11,797 bases of DNA from an uncultured Flavobacteriaceae bacterium (GTDB lineage Bacteria; Bacteroidota; Bacteroidia; Flavobacteriales; Flavobacteriaceae). The notes under the pieces were generated by a model. That model had not been told where the DNA came from and did not search any database. It saw nothing but the letters and a program-made list of their open reading frames with translations. Below are positions 1 to 8,063 of this stretch, piece after piece; within the stretch, counting starts at the first letter, position 1, and each line of letters opens with the position of its first letter. Made by a program: the position numbers and the translations under genes. The stretch lies in assembly GCA_945788155.1 (NCBI GenBank), contig CALZKX010000353.1:1-11797 (forward strand), given 5' to 3'.

Positions 1-1307
1 ACTGCTTTTTGGCTATACTTATCCATTATTGCAGTAAACTCTTTAATATATCTAGGAAGATCTTTAAGCTCAACAGCTGTGTCCTCAATACATGGCACCG
101 CTTTTTTATCGCCAACAATATTCCCTAGCAGACCTAAACCAGCTTTACGAAGCTCTATAGCTTTATCTATATCATTATTTAATAAAATTGGAAATGCATA
201 TCCAAAGTCATGTTCCTTTAAATTATCAATTACATTTTTAGCTTGTGTTTTGGCTTTTTCTAATTTGTTTGCCCTTAGTTCTAACATTAAAATAGCTTCA
301 GGATCTCCCTCTATAAAAAATCTGTTTTTTAATTGCTCACGATTATCTTTTGTGCAATCTAAAATGGTTTTATCCATAAGTTCGCACATGTATAAATCAT
401 AATCCATGGCGTGAACCACTGCTTTTAAACTTTCGTCAATACTGGTAAAATGTGCTGCTATTAGCACAGTGTGTTTTGGAGGTAGATCATCCAGTTTTAA
501 AGTGATTTTGGTAGTAAAGGCAAGCGTCCCTTCGCTTCCGCATAATAGTTTTGCAATGTTTATGGGTTTACTGGAATTACTAAATACTTCTGAATCTATT
601 ATAGCATCTAATGCATATCCTGTATTTCTGCGATGAATATTTGGTTTAGGGAACTCCTTGGTTATTTCTTTTTGTGTTTCTTCTTTAGAAAACTCATCTG
701 AAATCATTTTATAAATAGCGCCTTCTACATCGTTTTGCTTTATTTTTTCTTGAAACTTATCTTTTGAAAGCGAGCCAAACCCAACTTGGGAGCCATCACT
801 TAAAATGGTATTAAGAGTTAACACTTTATCTCTAGTTACACCATACTGAATGGATGTAGTTCCTGATGAATTATTACCAACCATTCCGCCAATCATGCAA
901 CGATTGCTAGTTGAGGTATTTGGCCCAAAAAATAAACCATGGGGTTTTAAAAACTCGTTTAGTTGGTCACGAATTACTCCAGGTTGAACTTTTACTGTTT
1001 TTGTTTCTTTGTTAAAATCAATAATTTTATTAAAATGCTTAGAGACATCAACAACAATACCTTTACCAACACATTGTCCAGCTAGTGAAGTGCCAGCTGC
1101 TCGTGGAATAAGTGTGGTTTTGTATCTTTTAGCAAAATGAATTAATAATTTAATATCATTTGTAGTCTTTGGTATGGCAACTGCTTCAGGAAGCATTCTA
1201 TAAGCAGAAGCATCTGTGGCGTAGATAGTACGATGAAGCTCATCCAGATATAGTTCTCCAGAGAAATTATCTTTTAAGTTCTTATATCGTGAATTATCTT
1301 TATGCAA
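1..1307 (-). CDS. FAD-binding oxidoreductase, D-lactate/D-2-hydroxyacid dehydrogenase type (3' end outside window)
   Basis: About 435 codons of the N-terminal part are visible; the frame is open to the window edge. The sequence matches the vanillyl-alcohol-oxidase-fold (FAD_binding_4) flavoenzymes of the GlcD/Dld-II/YdiJ group. Near residues 68-79 is the flavin loop PRAAGTSLAGQC, and near residues 128-150 is GPNTSTSN..GGMVGNNSSG, typical of FAD pyrophosphate binding. LLCGSEGTLAFTTKITL further on marks the end of the FAD domain and start of the FAD-oxidase C domain. Family members of this type usually run to about 950-1000 residues with C-terminal Fe-S cluster and CCG domains, which would lie outside the window, and oxidise a D-2-hydroxyacid, passing electrons to the membrane chain. 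The exact substrate is not decidable. No ATG exists between the upstream in-frame stop (near 1395) and the conserved region; TTG at 1307 gives an N-terminus of family-like length and is the chosen start. It lies 127 bases downstream of the exopolysaccharide-like operon on the same strand, and no terminator was seen between them. Confidence 0.85.
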   Translation of the reverse strand, partial: MHKDNSRYKNLKDNFSGELYLDELHRTIYATDASAYRMLPEAVAIPKTTNDIKLLIHFAKRYKTTLIPRAAGTSLAGQCVGKGIVVDVSKHFNKIIDFNKETKTVKVQPGVIRDQLNEFLKPHGLFFGPNTSTSNRCMIGGMVGNNSSGTTSIQYGVTRDKVLTLNTILSDGSQVGFGSLSKDKFQEKIKQNDVEGAIYKMISDEFSKEETQKEITKEFPKPNIHRRNTGYALDAIIDSEVFSNSSKPINIAKLLCGSEGTLAFTTKITLKLDDLPPKHTVLIAAHFTSIDESLKAVVHAMDYDLYMCELMDKTILDCTKDNREQLKNRFFIEGDPEAILMLELRANKLEKAKTQAKNVIDNLKEHDFGYAFPILLNNDIDKAIELRKAGLGLLGNIVGDKKAVPCIEDTAVELKDLPRYIKEFTAIMDKYSQKA

Positions 1308-1434
1308 TGCTTGTATATTACTGTGTAAATATAAGCAATGGTTAGTTAAATAATTACAATAAAACCTATTACAAACCAGTAATAGAATTTTTATTTATTT
1401 AAAACTAGAGATACTAAAGAAACAGTTATTATGA

Positions 1435-2685
1435 CTATCTAAACTTAATTTCCCAAGAGAGTCCAAGAGAATAAATCCAAAAATAATTTCCAGGATCAAA
1501 GCTAATTTCTTGGTGCGAGACACCTGATTGAACTCCCCAAGAGTTTTTATTATTTTTTGATGTAAAGTAATAGCCTATATTAAATTTTAATGAGTTAAGA
1601 TTAATGATTGTTTCCTCATTCCCTCCAAAGTCAAATCTATAAATATCTGGCGAAAAGCCCATACCAGCATCAATACTCAAATAATTATCAGCGTCACTTC
1701 TATATTTTCTAAAAGTTAGTGTTCCTGATTTACTTGCTTTTGGCTCTCCTGGTGTTACATACGTCCTAAACGACCAATAATCATTTCCTGTATACCAACC
1801 TATTGAACCCGTATAAATAATAGTTGTTGAGCTATATTTTAAAGCTCTAAAACCAAATGAAGCTTCAAAGCTTAAAGGTAAAGATTTATGTAGTTCTGCT
1901 CCATATCTTATATCTGGAAACAAAAACGTATTAGATATTCCAAAGTTTACATAAGCATATAAACCACTAGCAATTCTAGGGTAAGCATCAATTTCAAATT
2001 GAGCTCCTGTTGAAGCAAAACGCCTATTAACATTTAATTTAGCGTGAATACTACCATATTTGGTTTGCCTTACATATTTTAATAAATAGTACTGCATTGG
2101 GTCAAAAACTCCAGAGTATATATCTATTGAGCCTTGTACACCAATTGCATTTAAACTTAAATCGTTTATTAAACTAGCTTTGTAAGCACTAGTTTTTTTA
2201 TGATTTGGATGATTTAACAAACTATTATTAATCGTAGCTAGTGCCTCTTGTTTATTTCCTGAGGCATCTTCGGCACTTGCCTTTAAGTATAAAACATCAG
2301 GATTGTTAGGAAAATGTTTTAAGGCATTTTTAGCCATTTCCAAAGCTCTAAAAGCAGATTCACTCCATAACTCATTTTTTATTGCTGCTTCCCAAGTATC
2401 TAATCTTTTTGGGCTTTGCTTTAGTATATATGAAAACTCTTTTCTAGCCTTATCGTAAGCTCCATCCCAAGAATATGTACTGGCAAGGAACGAGCGTATA
2501 TCATGATAATTTGGATATTTAGTTAAGATTAGCAATAACGAATCTTGAGCTTGTTTTCGCTTTTTATTAAAAGCCATTTCTCTGGCTACCTCAAAAGCTC
2601 TATCAGGATCTCCATTAAATTCTTTTTGCTGAGCAAATCCGCAAAGCGTTAAAGAAAAAAGTATTATAACTATTATTCTTTTCAT
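1435..2685 (-). CDS. YaiO-family outer-membrane beta-barrel protein with N-terminal TPR domain
   Basis: A 416-residue protein beginning with a clear signal peptide (MKRIIVIILFSLTLCGFAQ, cleavage near 19/20). Residues about 25-165 are TPR-like helical pairs, with landmarks PNY at 58-60, W73, G75, Y77, SP at 91-92 and PNNPD at 126-130. Residues about 180-416 alternate polar and aromatic residues in the pattern of amphipathic strands and end in SLGLSWEIKFR, like a final barrel strand although the very last residue is Arg rather than an aromatic. TPR followed by barrel is the YaiO architecture; NfrA and PgaA, which act with family 2 glycosyltransferases, combine TPRs and a barrel in the same general way. 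Inferred role: the outer-membrane exit for a glycan made by the synthase encoded upstream. It is the last gene of the operon, 8 bases after the sulfatase-fold gene. Its TPR part aligns without gaps to the C-terminus of that neighbour. The family call is firm; the transported substrate is inference. Confidence 0.85.
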   Translation of the reverse strand: MKRIIVIILFSLTLCGFAQQKEFNGDPDRAFEVAREMAFNKKRKQAQDSLLLILTKYPNYHDIRSFLASTYSWDGAYDKARKEFSYILKQSPKRLDTWEAAIKNELWSESAFRALEMAKNALKHFPNNPDVLYLKASAEDASGNKQEALATINNSLLNHPNHKKTSAYKASLINDLSLNAIGVQGSIDIYSGVFDPMQYYLLKYVRQTKYGSIHAKLNVNRRFASTGAQFEIDAYPRIASGLYAYVNFGISNTFLFPDIRYGAELHKSLPLSFEASFGFRALKYSSTTIIYTGSIGWYTGNDYWSFRTYVTPGEPKASKSGTLTFRKYRSDADNYLSIDAGMGFSPDIYRFDFGGNEETIINLNSLKFNIGYYFTSKNNKNSWGVQSGVSHQEISFDPGNYFWIYSLGLSWEIKFR

Positions 2686-2693
2686 GATTTGCT

Positions 2694-5120
2694 TTATTTT
2701 AAACTTGCCTTAAATGTTTTATATTCCTGTACATTAGGATGTATTTTAATAATACTATCAATTACCATTGAAGCCTGTTCAACATTTTGCAAACGTTGAT
2801 ACGCTTTTGCCATTTTAAAACTTATTTCAGGATATTGCACTTGGTTTGCAATGGCTTGTACGAAAATAGCTTTAGATTTTTCATCTTGACCTGACCACCA
2901 ATACATATCTAAAATTGCTAAATATGAATCGAAGTAATATGGTGACCGTTGAATTGCGTTTAATAAAACTTGTTCCGATTGCTCATAATCTCCTTCCCAA
3001 GCTAGGGTTCTTCCTTTTAAAACTCTAGCGTCTGTATAGTTTGGGAATTCATTTAAAATATAATCGCAAAGTATGCGAGCAGTTTTATAATCTTTTCCGA
3101 AAGCTTTATCCCTTGCAATAAACAGTATTTCGTCGAAGGATTTTTCTTTAATGTATGTGTTTAATACAACTTGTTGCTCTTTAGAAAATTTAACTTTTGG
3201 CGTAACATAAATATTAAGCGAATCTGGGAAAATTTTATTTCTTTGTGTGACGTAAGCATTCATTTTTTTAAACGCCATTAAAGAATCCTCAATGGTTTTT
3301 TTAATCTCTTCTTCAGTGACTTTATAAGTTCCAAAATTCTCTTTTATTTTAAATAATTCGCCACTGGCATATAGATAGTCTTTATAAATCATATCACTCA
3401 AACTTCCTTTATACCTCATTAATGGAATACTTTTAGTGTTTCTAAATTGCTTAACTGTATCTAGTCCTGTACCCATCCATGGTGTTGCCTCTAGTGGTTT
3501 TAACTTATGATTATTTGATAAATAACTTAATAAACTTGGTGCAACATCCCAGTGTGAAGAAATAGATTTAAACTTTTTGGCTTTCTTAAGCATTGGACTA
3601 TAGATAAGAAAAGGCACATGAAATCTACATAGTTTATCTTTTTGAGTAATTGGTATTAATCTATGATCACCTGTTATAATAAATATAGTGTTGTTATAAT
3701 CTGGCCTCTTTGAGTACTCATCCATAAAACTCTTTATACTTTCATCGGTATAAAGCAAACATCCAAAAATGTCTTTATGTTTTGAAACTCTTTCTTTGTA
3801 AGCGTCCTGTTTTGATGAAGTACTTAATAACTCTTCAACTTTTAACATATAAGTTTCTTTATTTGGAAACTCAAATGGTTCATGATTTGATAATGTCATT
3901 ACAATATCTAATCTAGGTTGTTTTTCGACATCAATTGAAGATAATGCTTTCCTAAAGATTTCGCTATCTGGATAACCCCAAGAAAAACCTCCCTCATTAC
4001 TATTAGTTTTAACGAAATCTGAACTGTATTTATTTTCGTCAATTAGATTATGAACACCATTATATTCAAGGAAATTTACTTTTCTATCAAAACTAGATGG
4101 CCCTCCAGAAAAATATGATGTTTCGTAGCCATTATGTTTTAAAATACTTATTAATGATAGATGTGATGGCACATCGGTTAATTCTAAAAAACCTGTTTCC
4201 CCATAAGGCAAAGACCCAAATAATGATGGTAAAATTCCAAAAGACCTTCCAGTAGTACTTATAAAATTATCCCAATAAAGTGACTTAGAAATAAGAGAAT
4301 CTAAATAAGGCGTAAAACCACTGTATTGATTATTTGCAACAAATTCTGCACCTAAACCTTCAACAACGATAACAACCACATTTGGTTTTTCTTCTCCACT
4401 TTCAATGAATGCTGATAAAACATCTGTTGTTTCATTAAAAGGTTTTAAAAGTGGATAATCTTCTCTATCAAATAAGTTTAAAGCACTTATTTTATTCTTC
4501 TCTTTCTTAAATTTTACAATATCCTTAGTTAGAAACGCTATTTTGTTTTGATATAATTCTGAAGATGCCTCAGGAAAAACTAACTTTAGGCTTCCAAATA
4601 ATAATACTAAAAAAAGTCCTGCTCCAATAACTTTTCGGTGGTTTACATATTTATTAATTAATACAAAAGTTAAAAAACACAGAAATGGGAAAATTATAAA
4701 AGGCAGTAGATAAGTTATAGATACTGATTCTGAAGCTGAGACCGTGCTTGTAATATCATTGTATGAGTATCCTAAAATATCTGCTCCTAAATTTATAAGT
4801 GTAGTTAAACTATATTTTACTAACGAAAACTGTATAATAACCAATATTGTCATTACAATATACTCTACAATAAAAGCTCCTTTTCTTGAGACTATATTTA
4901 TTACAACAAACAAAGGAAAAAACAACAGCCCTATAATTAAACCGGTCCAAAAATCATTAAGAAATTTTAATAGTATAGCTAATCCTAGATTAGGAATTAT
5001 TACTCCAGATGTTTTAGAGAAATAAAGCTCATAAGTACTTATAAACCAAAATGCACATATTAAAGCTAGTGTTATATGCACATAGCTATAGACATCTTTT
5101 GTTTTAATATTAAATTTCAT
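2694..5120 (-). CDS. LTA-synthase/sulfatase-fold membrane phospho-transferase-like enzyme with C-terminal TPR domain
   Basis: An 808-residue, three-part protein. Residues about 12-182 hold roughly five hydrophobic segments (near 13-33, 42-75 as two passes or one long one, 83-105, 133-156, 164-182), as in LtaS/MdoB-type enzymes. Residues about 245-575 are a sulfatase/alkaline-phosphatase fold: NVVVIVVEGLG supplies a metal-binding Glu (E254), GRSFGILPSLFGSLP places a Ser (S293) where LtaS-like enzymes carry the nucleophilic Thr, SNHEPF (411-416) resembles the substrate-site His region, ITGDHR supplies D485/H486, and FHVPFLIYSP (500-509) is the family strand. Residues about 645-808 are TPR-like. 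Known relatives move phosphoglycerol or phosphoethanolamine from a phospholipid to a glycan on the outer face of the inner membrane, so decoration of the glycan made by the neighbouring synthase is the likely role; true sulfatase or phosphatase activity cannot be excluded. The TPR tail is unusual for LtaS-like proteins and would project into the periplasm. It starts 12 bases after the glycosyltransferase gene. Confidence 0.83.
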   Translation of the reverse strand: MKFNIKTKDVYSYVHITLALICAFWFISTYELYFSKTSGVIIPNLGLAILLKFLNDFWTGLIIGLLFFPLFVVINIVSRKGAFIVEYIVMTILVIIQFSLVKYSLTTLINLGADILGYSYNDITSTVSASESVSITYLLPFIIFPFLCFLTFVLINKYVNHRKVIGAGLFLVLLFGSLKLVFPEASSELYQNKIAFLTKDIVKFKKEKNKISALNLFDREDYPLLKPFNETTDVLSAFIESGEEKPNVVVIVVEGLGAEFVANNQYSGFTPYLDSLISKSLYWDNFISTTGRSFGILPSLFGSLPYGETGFLELTDVPSHLSLISILKHNGYETSYFSGGPSSFDRKVNFLEYNGVHNLIDENKYSSDFVKTNSNEGGFSWGYPDSEIFRKALSSIDVEKQPRLDIVMTLSNHEPFEFPNKETYMLKVEELLSTSSKQDAYKERVSKHKDIFGCLLYTDESIKSFMDEYSKRPDYNNTIFIITGDHRLIPITQKDKLCRFHVPFLIYSPMLKKAKKFKSISSHWDVAPSLLSYLSNNHKLKPLEATPWMGTGLDTVKQFRNTKSIPLMRYKGSLSDMIYKDYLYASGELFKIKENFGTYKVTEEEIKKTIEDSLMAFKKMNAYVTQRNKIFPDSLNIYVTPKVKFSKEQQVVLNTYIKEKSFDEILFIARDKAFGKDYKTARILCDYILNEFPNYTDARVLKGRTLAWEGDYEQSEQVLLNAIQRSPYYFDSYLAILDMYWWSGQDEKSKAIFVQAIANQVQYPEISFKMAKAYQRLQNVEQASMVIDSIIKIHPNVQEYKTFKASLK

Positions 5121-5132
5121 ACTTATTAATTT

Positions 5133-6569
5133 TTAAGTTTCAACTGAAGAAAGGCCTCTTCTCTCCATTTGTCCCCATTTTATTTTCTTATTAAAATAGT
5201 AATCAAAGTTCCCTCTAATTGCTGCATATAATATAAATGGATGCAATACAAAAGGCTCTAAAGCACTAAGTAGCACTAGTTTAAACCCAGTTCCCTTCTT
5301 TTTATATTGATGAAATGTGAGCTCTTCGGAATAAATCGCGACTATTGAAAATAAGACTGAAAATAAATAGGCTAGAAACAAGAATGATAAAGCATATTCC
5401 CATTTTACCTCTTTTAACACAACTAAAATCACAAAATATAAGATTCCAACAGTTTCAATAATTGGAGCTAAACGCTCAAAAATTAACCAATAAGGATAAC
5501 TTAGTAACCCAAAAGATCCATACTTTGGATTAAATCCAATTTTGCGATGTTTCTTTAAAGTTTCAATGGTACCTCTTGTCCATCTGTTTCTTTGGGATAT
5601 AAATATTTTATAAGTATCTGGTGCCTCAGTCCAACAAAGAGGGTCTGGTATATATGATACTCTATATTTTCTGCCTTGTTCTTCCATATAGCGTCGCATA
5701 CGAACAATTATCTCCATATCTTCTCCAACAGTTTTAGTATCATACCCTCCAACTGTTATTGCTATTTCTTTGTCAAAAATGCCAAAAGCGCCTGATATTA
5801 CCAATAAACCGTTTAACCTGCTCCACGCCATTCTACCTAATAAAAAAGCTCTTAGGTATTCTAAAATTTGTGATTGAACCAATAAATTCTTTGGTAGATT
5901 TACATCTATGAGTTTGCCTCCTCTAATAACACAGGAGTTAGCAATACGAATTACACCTCCAGTGGCAATTACCTTTGTATCTGTAATTTCAAGAAAAGGT
6001 TTTATCATTTTTTGAAGCGCATCTTCTAGAAGTAAACAATCAACATCAATACAAGCCACATATTTGTTTTTACTAATGTTAAGCCCCATATTTAAAGCAT
6101 CAGCCTTTCCTCCATTTTGTTTATCTACTACCATTAATTTTTCAAAAGCTGGGTTTTTAGATTTAAATACACCAGCTCTTAAGGGTTGAGTTTTTAGTTT
6201 TTCATTTATTACATAATCTACCTTTTCAAGGTCATACGCTTCAATTAATTTTTCTAAACTATCATCCTTACTACCATCATTTACTATAACTACATCATAG
6301 TTAACATAATGATTAGATAATAAAGACCTTACATTTTCTACAATATTTAAACTTTCGTTATAAGCAGGAGCAATAATCGTTATAGAGGGAGACATTGTTG
6401 AAGACAATATGTCTTTATAATTTACAAAACTGTTTCTCTTTAAATAATCTATGGTTTCTTTTCCTGAAATTATAGATAAAACTATATAAGATGATATAGC
6501 TGCAAAGGCATAACCAAAAAACAAGTAGTGGAGTATTTTTAGTATTATTTGAATTGTACTAGTATCCAT
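5133..6569 (-). CDS. Membrane-bound family 2 glycosyltransferase (processive polysaccharide synthase type)
   Basis: A 478-residue GT2 enzyme resembling PgaC/IcaA, NfrB-like and hyaluronan-type synthases. One membrane segment lies near residues 10-34, then a cytoplasmic GT-A domain, then about three to four C-terminal segments (near 352-385, 390-412, 430-452). Catalytic signatures are all present: IIAPAYNE (65-72), NDGSKD (97-102, nucleotide-sugar binding), GGKADALN (153-160), DVDC (D175/D177, metal), GED (282-284, the catalytic-base acid) and QRNRW (326-330), the Q-x-x-RW signature of processive enzymes. These predict polymerisation of a nucleotide sugar with extrusion across the inner membrane. 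No PilZ or other c-di-GMP-binding domain is visible; the C-terminal tail is short and basic. The linker between DVDC and GAFG (about 178-260) is long and contains hydrophobic stretches, as in PgaC-like enzymes. The gene starts 2 bases after the HEAT-repeat gene stops, implying translational coupling. The sugar cannot be predicted from these motifs. Confidence 0.9.
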   Translation of the reverse strand: MDTSTIQIILKILHYLFFGYAFAAISSYIVLSIISGKETIDYLKRNSFVNYKDILSSTMSPSITIIAPAYNESLNIVENVRSLLSNHYVNYDVVIVNDGSKDDSLEKLIEAYDLEKVDYVINEKLKTQPLRAGVFKSKNPAFEKLMVVDKQNGGKADALNMGLNISKNKYVACIDVDCLLLEDALQKMIKPFLEITDTKVIATGGVIRIANSCVIRGGKLIDVNLPKNLLVQSQILEYLRAFLLGRMAWSRLNGLLVISGAFGIFDKEIAITVGGYDTKTVGEDMEIIVRMRRYMEEQGRKYRVSYIPDPLCWTEAPDTYKIFISQRNRWTRGTIETLKKHRKIGFNPKYGSFGLLSYPYWLIFERLAPIIETVGILYFVILVVLKEVKWEYALSFLFLAYLFSVLFSIVAIYSEELTFHQYKKKGTGFKLVLLSALEPFVLHPFILYAAIRGNFDYYFNKKIKWGQMERRGLSSVET

Positions 6570-6571
6570 AA

Positions 6572-7675
6572 TTAATTAGTGTTAGTTAGTTTTAGCATTG
6601 CTGGACTCTTCTCGTGGAGAGGCAACTCACTTAATCCCATATACTTGTCAATATTAATTGACTTAAGTATTTTTAGGGCCAATAGTTGTATTTCAAAATC
6701 TTTATGGAACAAATGCTTTTCGACAAAAGGTTCGTCATCTGGTACAACTAACTTTTCTAGTAAGCCAAAGAAGCTTATTTGCTCTTCTAGACTCAATTCA
6801 GTAAAGTTTGCTTTTAAAACATCTTTAGCTTCAATTCCGTATAGATGTGTAAGTACCTCAATAACTTGTATTCGAATATGCTTATTTTTATGAGAAAGTA
6901 AATCCATTAATTCATCTTTTACCTCATATTGATTATAAACTTTTGCGAGTTTTAATGCAAACAAAATAACTGTATCATTACTGGATTTAAGCCACGGTTT
7001 AATATCGCAAATTTCTTGATTGGTGAACCTTTGAAGAATTTCAAGCATTTGTATTTGATCCCATTCTGATAATGGTGTTTTAATTGTATCTAAAAATGTT
7101 AGCCCTTCAAAATGAAATAAATTAACAAAATAGAAATGTGCTTCTTTCCTAACCTCTCTTAAAGGGTGTGTTAGGTGTTTTTTTATTTCATCTTGGACAG
7201 ATTCAATTTTAAATCTAGTGAACTCTCCTATGCCCTTCGCTTTTACATGCCATTTTTTACTTTGTGTTTTTTTTAATGCATAATTAATAAGTCCACTCTC
7301 TTTAAATAGTATTTTTACGGCATCGGTAACTTCTCCCGAAACTTGGTTCATTAACTTATATAAAACTGAAATAATAACTTTTCGCTTAGACCTATCTAAA
7401 ACTTGAGGTTTTAATTCATCGATAATTCTTTTTTGGTTGTCAGAAATTATACTAACCTCATCTCCAGAATATATATATTCAATAAGCAACGCTTCATACG
7501 CTGCTCTAAACTTTAAACTATCAACTTCTTTTTTTCTTAAAAGTGTTCGAGCAAATTTTAGATATACCGTTAATAGAATAATTGAAACACTTAAAACAAG
7601 ACTAGTTATCCAAGCTAATTTTATTAGAAAGGGAGACTCACCATAGTACTCTATAAGCATTTGAAAATCTATCAT
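6572..7675 (-). CDS. Membrane-anchored HEAT-repeat protein
   Basis: A 367-residue protein with one N-terminal membrane segment (about 17-40, followed by the positive cluster RTLLRKK, which puts the C-terminal part in the cytoplasm by the positive-inside rule). The remainder is helical. HEAT-like helix pairs can be seen at about 133-187 (WHVKAKGIGEFTRF, then PLREVRKEAHFYFVNLF), 225-290 (DTVILFALKLAKVY, then KHIRIQVIEVLTHLYG) and 318-345 (FEIQLLALKILKSI). HEAT solenoids are protein-binding scaffolds and no catalytic motif is present. It lies between the phosphorelay pair and the synthase, 22 bases after the receiver gene and 2 bases before the synthase gene. I infer that it is an adaptor or co-polymerase-like partner of the synthase, possibly reading the state of the response regulator. 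I know no characterised protein to equate it with. Confidence 0.75.
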   Translation of the reverse strand: MIDFQMLIEYYGESPFLIKLAWITSLVLSVSIILLTVYLKFARTLLRKKEVDSLKFRAAYEALLIEYIYSGDEVSIISDNQKRIIDELKPQVLDRSKRKVIISVLYKLMNQVSGEVTDAVKILFKESGLINYALKKTQSKKWHVKAKGIGEFTRFKIESVQDEIKKHLTHPLREVRKEAHFYFVNLFHFEGLTFLDTIKTPLSEWDQIQMLEILQRFTNQEICDIKPWLKSSNDTVILFALKLAKVYNQYEVKDELMDLLSHKNKHIRIQVIEVLTHLYGIEAKDVLKANFTELSLEEQISFFGLLEKLVVPDDEPFVEKHLFHKDFEIQLLALKILKSINIDKYMGLSELPLHEKSPAMLKLTNTN

Positions 7676-7697
7676 TGGGGCTGAGGGTTTTCTTTAC

Positions 7698-8063
7698 TTA
7701 ACTTAATTGTCTTTTGACTCGAATTACTAATTCATTTGGGCTAAAGGGCTTACCCATAAAATCGTTTGCGCCTAAATCGAAAGCTTTTAAAACCATTTCT
7801 TCTTGACCAGCAGAAGAAAATACAATAATGGGAATTTCTAATTCAAGTTTATTTCTTACATGACTTATAACTTCTAATCCACTAATAAATGGCATCATAA
7901 TGTCTGTTAAAATCAAATCTGGTGTATGCTCTTCGATTAAAGCTACTGCCTCTTTACCATTAACTGCCATATATAACTCATATCCTTCTTTTTCTAACCT
8001 AAACTTTAAGAGCAAGGATAGTGTTGAATTATCTTCGGCAAGGACTATTTTTTTTCTATTCAT
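7698..8063 (-). CDS. Single-domain response regulator (CheY-like receiver)
   Basis: Translation from ATG at 8063 (MNRKKIVLAEDN) gives 121 residues, which is just one receiver domain. All key residues are present: the acidic pair E10/D11, phospho-acceptor D54 in LILTDIMMP, the Ser/Thr switch S83 in IIVFSSAG, and K105 in MGKPFSP. There is no DNA-binding or enzymatic output domain, so it probably acts by protein contact, most simply with the neighbouring HEAT protein or synthase, or as a relay step with the Hpt protein. An in-frame ATG at 8105 would add 14 residues that do not belong to the receiver fold and would lengthen the overlap with the Hpt gene, so the internal ATG is preferred; its first 8 bases (ATGAATAG) overlap the end of the Hpt gene, a common translational-coupling arrangement. 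Confidence 0.9.
   Translation of the reverse strand: MNRKKIVLAEDNSTLSLLLKFRLEKEGYELYMAVNGKEAVALIEEHTPDLILTDIMMPFISGLEVISHVRNKLELEIPIIVFSSAGQEEMVLKAFDLGANDFMGKPFSPNELVIRVKRQLS

Noticed and set aside
79..402. Plus-strand open frame of 107 codons
   Set aside because: It lies opposite the flavoenzyme coding frame, has Ser/Phe-rich low-quality composition and matches no family; it is a shadow of the real gene.
2694..5120. True sulfatase call for the LtaS-like protein
   Set aside because: There is no C/S-x-P-x-R sulfatase signature; the N-terminal membrane segments and the E254, TGDH and HVPF motifs fit the LtaS/MdoB branch better.
5133..6569. Cellulose synthase (BcsA) call for the GT2
   Set aside because: It lacks the PilZ domain and the larger membrane region, and no BcsB partner is present; the size and layout are closer to PgaC-like synthases.
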